64,000 bases of DNA. Source: JAVBNU01 sp031551265 (GTDB lineage: Bacteria; Cyanobacteriota; Vampirovibrionia; Gastranaerophilales; Gastranaerophilaceae). The notes beneath the pieces are model-generated. The model saw only the letters and a list, made by a program, of their open reading frames with translations. It ran no database searches and had not been told where the DNA came from. Positions 60,828 to 64,000 of the stretch are shown piece after piece. The number at the start of each line of letters is the position of its first letter. The first letter of the stretch is position 1. Location of the stretch: assembly GCA_031551265.1 (NCBI GenBank), contig JAVBNU010000026.1, forward strand, positions 9,472-73,471, given 5' to 3'. The position numbers and the translations under genes were made by a program.

Positions 60828-61169
60828 TTACAGTACTTTTGCCATATCATCTAACAAGCCATTAAGAGCACTCTTTATCATATGAATGATAAAATTTTTT
60901 CCTACAAAAGGCACGTTATAGGCTTCCAGCCATTTGTATGGTATTTCTCTTGAACAAGCAGCATCACTCGCATTCGTGCCTTTGCTGCTAATAGCTATTT
61001 TGTCGTAAGAGACTTTAACAATTGTGTTATTCCCTTTAGGCATTGTATCTTTGGCCATCAAATATGCACAATTGCCATATTTTCTGTTTCTTGGGTTTAG
61101 CAATGACGACCATGTATATAAAATCTTGGTTTTTTTGAAACTTACATTATCAGCTGAGTTAATTTTCAT
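60828..61169 (-). CDS. Hypothetical protein with VSFKK tag
   Basis: A 113-residue protein. The N-terminus MKINSADNVSFKKTKILYTW carries the Phe-Lys tag of the other lineage-type proteins. The remainder is soluble, with two Cys (YGNCAYL, DAACSRE) and a hydrophobic C-terminal helix (IIHMIKSALNGLLDDMAKVL). AAGGAAAG lies upstream of the ATG. It lies 23 bases downstream of prfA and may share its transcript. Confidence 0.62.
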   Translation of the reverse strand: MKINSADNVSFKKTKILYTWSSLLNPRNRKYGNCAYLMAKDTMPKGNNTIVKVSYDKIAISSKGTNASDAACSREIPYKWLEAYNVPFVGKNFIIHMIKSALNGLLDDMAKVL

Positions 61170-61192
61170 ATTTCTTTTCTTTCCTTAAAAAA

Positions 61193-62275
61193 CTAATTTA
61201 TTTGTGCCAATTTCTCGAGTTTGAGCTTTTGGTCGTAATTTATCAAAAGTTCAAGTAAATCGTCTAAATCGCCGTCAATAGCCGTCCAAACATTTAGGTT
61301 TTGTCCGATACGGTGGTCTGTTAAACGCCCCTGGGGGAAATTATATGTTCTGATACGCTCCGAGCGATCGCCTGTACCGACTTGTGAGCGGCGTAAATCC
61401 GTCACTTCTTGCATTTGTTTTTGCACTTCCATATCATAAAGTCTTGTTTTGATAATTTGCAACGCGCGTTCTTTGTTTTGCAGTTGCGAACGTTCTTCCG
61501 TACAAAAAACCATTAAGCCGGACGGCTTGTGCACAACACGCACAGCTGTTTCAACTTTATTAACATTTTGACCACCCGCACCGCCTGAGCGTGCAGTGGA
61601 AATTTCTAAATCTTCAGGCCTTAGCTCTACCTGTACATCATCAATCTCCGGCATAACTGCAACCGTGGCTGTAGAGGTATGTACGCGCCCTTGAGACTCT
61701 GTAGCAGGAACACGTTGAACTCTGTGTACACCGGATTCGTATTTTAATCGACTATAAACAGCATCGCCTTTTACAGAAATGATAACCTCGGATACACCAC
61801 CTGCTTCACATTCTGTTCTGCTCAAAACCTGTGTTTGCCAGCCTTGTTTGTCGGCAAATTTAAGGTACATTCTCATCAAGTCACCGGCGAAAATATTCGC
61901 CTCATCGCCACCAGCCGAGCCTCTAATCTCAAGCATAATATCTCTATCATCCATAGGGTCACGCGGTAGCAAAAGAACTTTCATACGCTCATTGAGTGTT
62001 TCTATTTTGGCTTCATTTTCTGCCATTTCAGCTTTTAAGAATTCTTTCATCTCTTCGTCAGATTCGGCTTTAATAAGCTCTTGAGCGTCAGTAACAGCCT
62101 GAGAGGCTTCTTTCCACTGATTATATGTGTCGACTGTTTCTTCCATAGCTTTGCGCTGTTTGGAGAGGTCGCGAAATTTGTTGTAATCTTGTATAACGGC
62201 AGGGTCAGAGAGAATTTCTCCTAATTCCATATATTTTTCTTCTATTTGCAGTATTTTATCTAGCATGTCTTTCAT
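61193..62275 (-). CDS. prfA: Peptide chain release factor 1
   Basis: A 360-residue class I release factor. The tripeptide anticodon region reads RVPATESQGRVHT, with the PAT motif of RF1 that recognises UAA and UAG. The peptidyl-hydrolysis loop is SGGAGGQNVNK with GGQ. It ends translation. ATG 62275 with AAAGGAAAG upstream is preferred over 62311; this start overlaps the thyX stop (ATGA), so both are coupled. Confidence 0.96.
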   Translation of the reverse strand: MKDMLDKILQIEEKYMELGEILSDPAVIQDYNKFRDLSKQRKAMEETVDTYNQWKEASQAVTDAQELIKAESDEEMKEFLKAEMAENEAKIETLNERMKVLLLPRDPMDDRDIMLEIRGSAGGDEANIFAGDLMRMYLKFADKQGWQTQVLSRTECEAGGVSEVIISVKGDAVYSRLKYESGVHRVQRVPATESQGRVHTSTATVAVMPEIDDVQVELRPEDLEISTARSGGAGGQNVNKVETAVRVVHKPSGLMVFCTEERSQLQNKERALQIIKTRLYDMEVQKQMQEVTDLRRSQVGTGDRSERIRTYNFPQGRLTDHRIGQNLNVWTAIDGDLDDLLELLINYDQKLKLEKLAQIN

Positions 62276-62970
62276 AGTAGACTTTCCTTTGTTCGCTTGC
62301 GTCCGCAGCATTTGTCTTCATCGCAGTAACCTAAGCGTTCGCATTTAGGCACTAAATAATCTTTAAGCCACGGCTCTTCTTTAATTAATTCATCACACAT
62401 TTTTTTAACCAGTATACGAATTTCATCCTGCGCACGTGTGCAGAGTCTGATGTTTGCTATATGAATAAGCTCCCTCAGGTTCAAACTCGCCACCATTGAT
62501 GATGCAGCTGCATTAGGCAATACAAATCTTGCATCTTCGGCAGGAATACCATTTTCCGTAAGTTCGCAGTAAAATTCCGATACTGTGTTCATAAATTTGT
62601 TATATTTTTCGAATAATTCATCATTTTTCTCAATTGTACGAGGTGTAAGATAGTCGAATTGTCCTTTTTCTTTCACATAGCGTTGTGACTTTTGTGAAAA
62701 AGACATATGACGATGGCGCACAAGCTGGTGAGTGCATGCGCGGGAGACATTGCTGATTGCAAAACTAACCTGAATGTGCTCAATCGTACTGTAGTGACCC
62801 GACCCGACAACTTTTGATATAAGTTTCAGCATCTTTTCTTCATCATCAGTGCTGTTATAAATATTAATCGGATAATCAGCGCTATAACAAGTACGACAAG
62901 CTGTGTAGATTGTCTTTAGCATATTTTCAGGTTTTGAAATTAAATTAACTACAGGTGAATTATTTTGCAT
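62272..62970 (-). CDS. thyX: Flavin-dependent thymidylate synthase
   Basis: A 232-residue ThyX. The signature RHRHMSFSQKSQRY contains RHRx7S, which binds FAD and dUMP. It makes dTMP from dUMP using FAD and methylenetetrahydrofolate, in place of ThyA. A C-terminal Cys-rich tail (PKCERLGYCDEDKCCGRKR) is not part of the core fold and may bind metal. AAGGGAG precedes the ATG. It overlaps prfA by 4 bases. Confidence 0.95.
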   Translation of the reverse strand: MQNNSPVVNLISKPENMLKTIYTACRTCYSADYPINIYNSTDDEEKMLKLISKVVGSGHYSTIEHIQVSFAISNVSRACTHQLVRHRHMSFSQKSQRYVKEKGQFDYLTPRTIEKNDELFEKYNKFMNTVSEFYCELTENGIPAEDARFVLPNAAASSMVASLNLRELIHIANIRLCTRAQDEIRILVKKMCDELIKEEPWLKDYLVPKCERLGYCDEDKCCGRKRTKESLL

Positions 62971-62992
62971 ACTCTTACTCCCTTATTTTGTC

Positions 62993-63121
62993 GTCATGCT
63001 GAACTTGTTTGCGGCGCCAACCCGGTTGCAGCATCTGTTCGTATTGGAACTATGGTAATTAGCGCCTTTTCGGTTATTTTATTATTGGTGGGCTTGTTTT
63101 GGTGCGTGAGACGCACCCTAC
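62993..63121. repeat. Repeats upstream of thyX
   Basis: GTCATGCTGAACTTGTTT at 62993-63010 belongs to the GTCATC...ACTTG family, here with a TGCTG/CAGCA-type pairing reaching to about 63035. GGTGCGTGAGACGCACC followed by CTAC at 63101-63121 is the family also seen in the pyr operon. Confidence 0.75.
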
Positions 63122-63172
63122 AATTTCTGGTATAAAGCCAAAAAGTTGACCTTAAAGCCAACTTCAGTTTTT

Positions 63173-63205
63173 AAAAAAGAGGCTGTATGTAACAACCTCT
63201 TTTTT
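63173..63205 (-). terminator. Terminator of rpmE
   Basis: On the minus strand AAAAAAGAGG and CCTCTTTTTT form a perfect 10-base stem around a 13-base loop, and the T-run completes an intrinsic terminator just past the rpmE stop. Confidence 0.88.
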
Positions 63206-63211
63206 GCAAAG

Positions 63212-63418
63212 CTATTTTTTGTTTTGTTCGTAGCGTTTTTTGAATCTTTCAACACGTCCTTCAGTATCGATGATTTTTTGGTTGCCTGTGTAGAATGGGT
63301 GGCAGTTGCTGCAAATTTCAACAGTTATATCATCGCTTACGGAGCCCGTTTCGATTTCGTTTCCGCATACGCATTTGATTTTCAGTTTTTTATAATCCGG
63401 ATGAATTTCTCGTTTCAT
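63212..63418 (-). CDS. rpmE: Ribosomal protein bL31
   Basis: A 68-residue L31 of the zinc-containing type. It has MKREIHPDYKKLKIKCVCGN, the second Cys pair in EICSNCHPFYTG, and a basic C-terminus. It bridges the ribosomal subunits. Zinc-type L31 is the form used when zinc is sufficient. TAAAGGAAAAAG precedes the ATG, and a terminator follows. Confidence 0.95.
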   Translation of the reverse strand: MKREIHPDYKKLKIKCVCGNEIETGSVSDDITVEICSNCHPFYTGNQKIIDTEGRVERFKKRYEQNKK

Positions 63419-63578
63419 TGTCTTTTTCCTTTAATTGTGGGGTTTACTCATGTAATAGTATTATATTTAATCAAAATTTTATATCAAGTTTTTTACTTGA
63501 TTTTGCTTAATTTTGCTTAATTTATATTAAATCGTGTTCTTGATATATTAAATATGAAAGTATTTTCAAGAGGTAAAA

Positions 63579-64000
63579 ATGAAGCTTTTTGTGCAAAAAC
63601 TTTACACTGCTGTTGTATTTAAGCTATTGAGAAGGAAATTTTTTCGAAGATACTACAGGAAAAAATTAGCCAAACAAAAGCTCGAAATTAATAAAATGCA
63701 GTATGATTTAATATTGCCACTCGGCAGATCTTGTCATACGTCAATGCATTTGAGAGCTTTGGGTCTGCAAAATCGGAGCTATCCTCTTGATTGGCTTATT
63801 ACTACCGGCAATCATCTTGATATGCTTGAGACAAAGGTTAATTATTATATAAACGGCTTTGAAAACTTTTTAAACCTTGAGGATTTGGAGGTTAGGTTTG
63901 AAGATGCAGAACATATAGTTGTTATAAATAAATTGAGTTGCTTACAATTTGGGCATGATTTCCATGGTGGTAAGACCGTAGAAGAGAGTTTTCCTGAAAT
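63579..64000 (+). CDS. DUF1796-like putative cysteine peptidase (partial)
   Basis: The gene starts at ATG 63579 with AAGAGG upstream and runs off the window end after 140 codons. After a basic N-terminal segment (KLLRRKFFRRYYRKKLAKQK) it reads QYDLILPLGRSCHTSMHLRA and SYPLDWLITTG, which matches the start of DUF1796 proteins, thought to be papain-like cysteine peptidases; the Cys in GRSCHTS would be the nucleophile. The length and the rest of the active site cannot be judged. No neighbour suggests its role. Confidence 0.75.
   Translation, partial: MKLFVQKLYTAVVFKLLRRKFFRRYYRKKLAKQKLEINKMQYDLILPLGRSCHTSMHLRALGLQNRSYPLDWLITTGNHLDMLETKVNYYINGFENFLNLEDLEVRFEDAEHIVVINKLSCLQFGHDFHGGKTVEESFPE

Noticed and set aside
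63118..63321. Minus-strand frame overlapping rpmE
   Set aside because: It lies in another frame over rpmE and its terminator and has no coding character; rpmE explains the region.
1..64000. CRISPR array or cas genes
   Set aside because: No regularly spaced 25-40-base direct repeats and no Cas protein are present; the repeats found are palindromes or att copies.

Overview
The window looks like low-GC chromosomal DNA of a non-photosynthetic relative of Cyanobacteria, most likely a gut Melainabacterium (Gastranaerophilales/Vampirovibrionia). This is inference from three things. Several hypothetical proteins carry a short N-terminal Phe-Gly or Phe-Lys tag (SFKA, SFGA, NFKS, HFGS) of a kind I associate with that order. 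The core is anaerobe-like, with a menaquinone methyltransferase, ThyX and an electron-transfer-subunit dihydroorotate dehydrogenase next to motility genes. Sites resembling the cyanobacterial HLR1 (RpaB) motif lie upstream of some genes. No search could be run, so the taxonomic call is moderate.

Layout. 1-5.4 kb: the end of glmS, a nucleotidyltransferase with a long lineage-type N-terminus, and a minus-strand operon asnS / C_GCAxxG_C_C protein / menG. 5.8-7.6 kb: an Asn/Gln-rich repeat protein. 7.7-18.4 kb: a nearly complete pyrimidine operon on the minus strand (pyrK-pyrD-pyrE-pyrB-pyrC-pyrF-carA-small ORF-carB), whose gaps are filled with several families of palindromic repeats. 18.8-21.6 kb: a second low-complexity protein that appears to share a C-terminal module with the one at 5.8 kb, and an XRE regulator. 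21.9-32.7 kb: valS, a secreted phospholipase-D-like nuclease, a flavoprotein, a ParE/RHH toxin-antitoxin pair, two lineage-type hypothetical proteins, and an NhaB Na+/H+ antiporter followed by a tandem-domain PII-like protein.

32.66-52.74 kb is the accessory island. Three copies of the 3' end of a tRNA-Pro(GGG) gene (20 bp at 32662, 42 bp at 40535, and the intact gene at 52742-52815) bracket two tandem integrative elements. Each has a tyrosine integrase next to its right-hand att site. Element A (about 7.9 kb) holds a divergent XRE/excisionase-integrase switch, a gene II-like replication protein candidate, a 49-residue ribbon-helix-helix protein, an AAA/DUF4143-type ATPase and small membrane proteins. 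Element B (about 12.2 kb) holds a primase-helicase, an excisionase-like protein, an XRE-ImmA metallopeptidase with an unknown partner, an autoinhibited Fic protein and small secreted or membrane proteins. Neither has recognisable capsid, tail or conjugation genes, so both resemble satellites or integrated plasmids.

53.1-64 kb returns to core sequence: a TonB-C-like secreted protein, small regulators, lineage-type hypothetical proteins, an alpha/beta hydrolase, the motor operon motA-motB-fliL-fliM-fliN (minus strand), thyX-prfA with a 4-base overlap, rpmE with a terminator, and the start of a DUF1796-like protein cut by the window edge.
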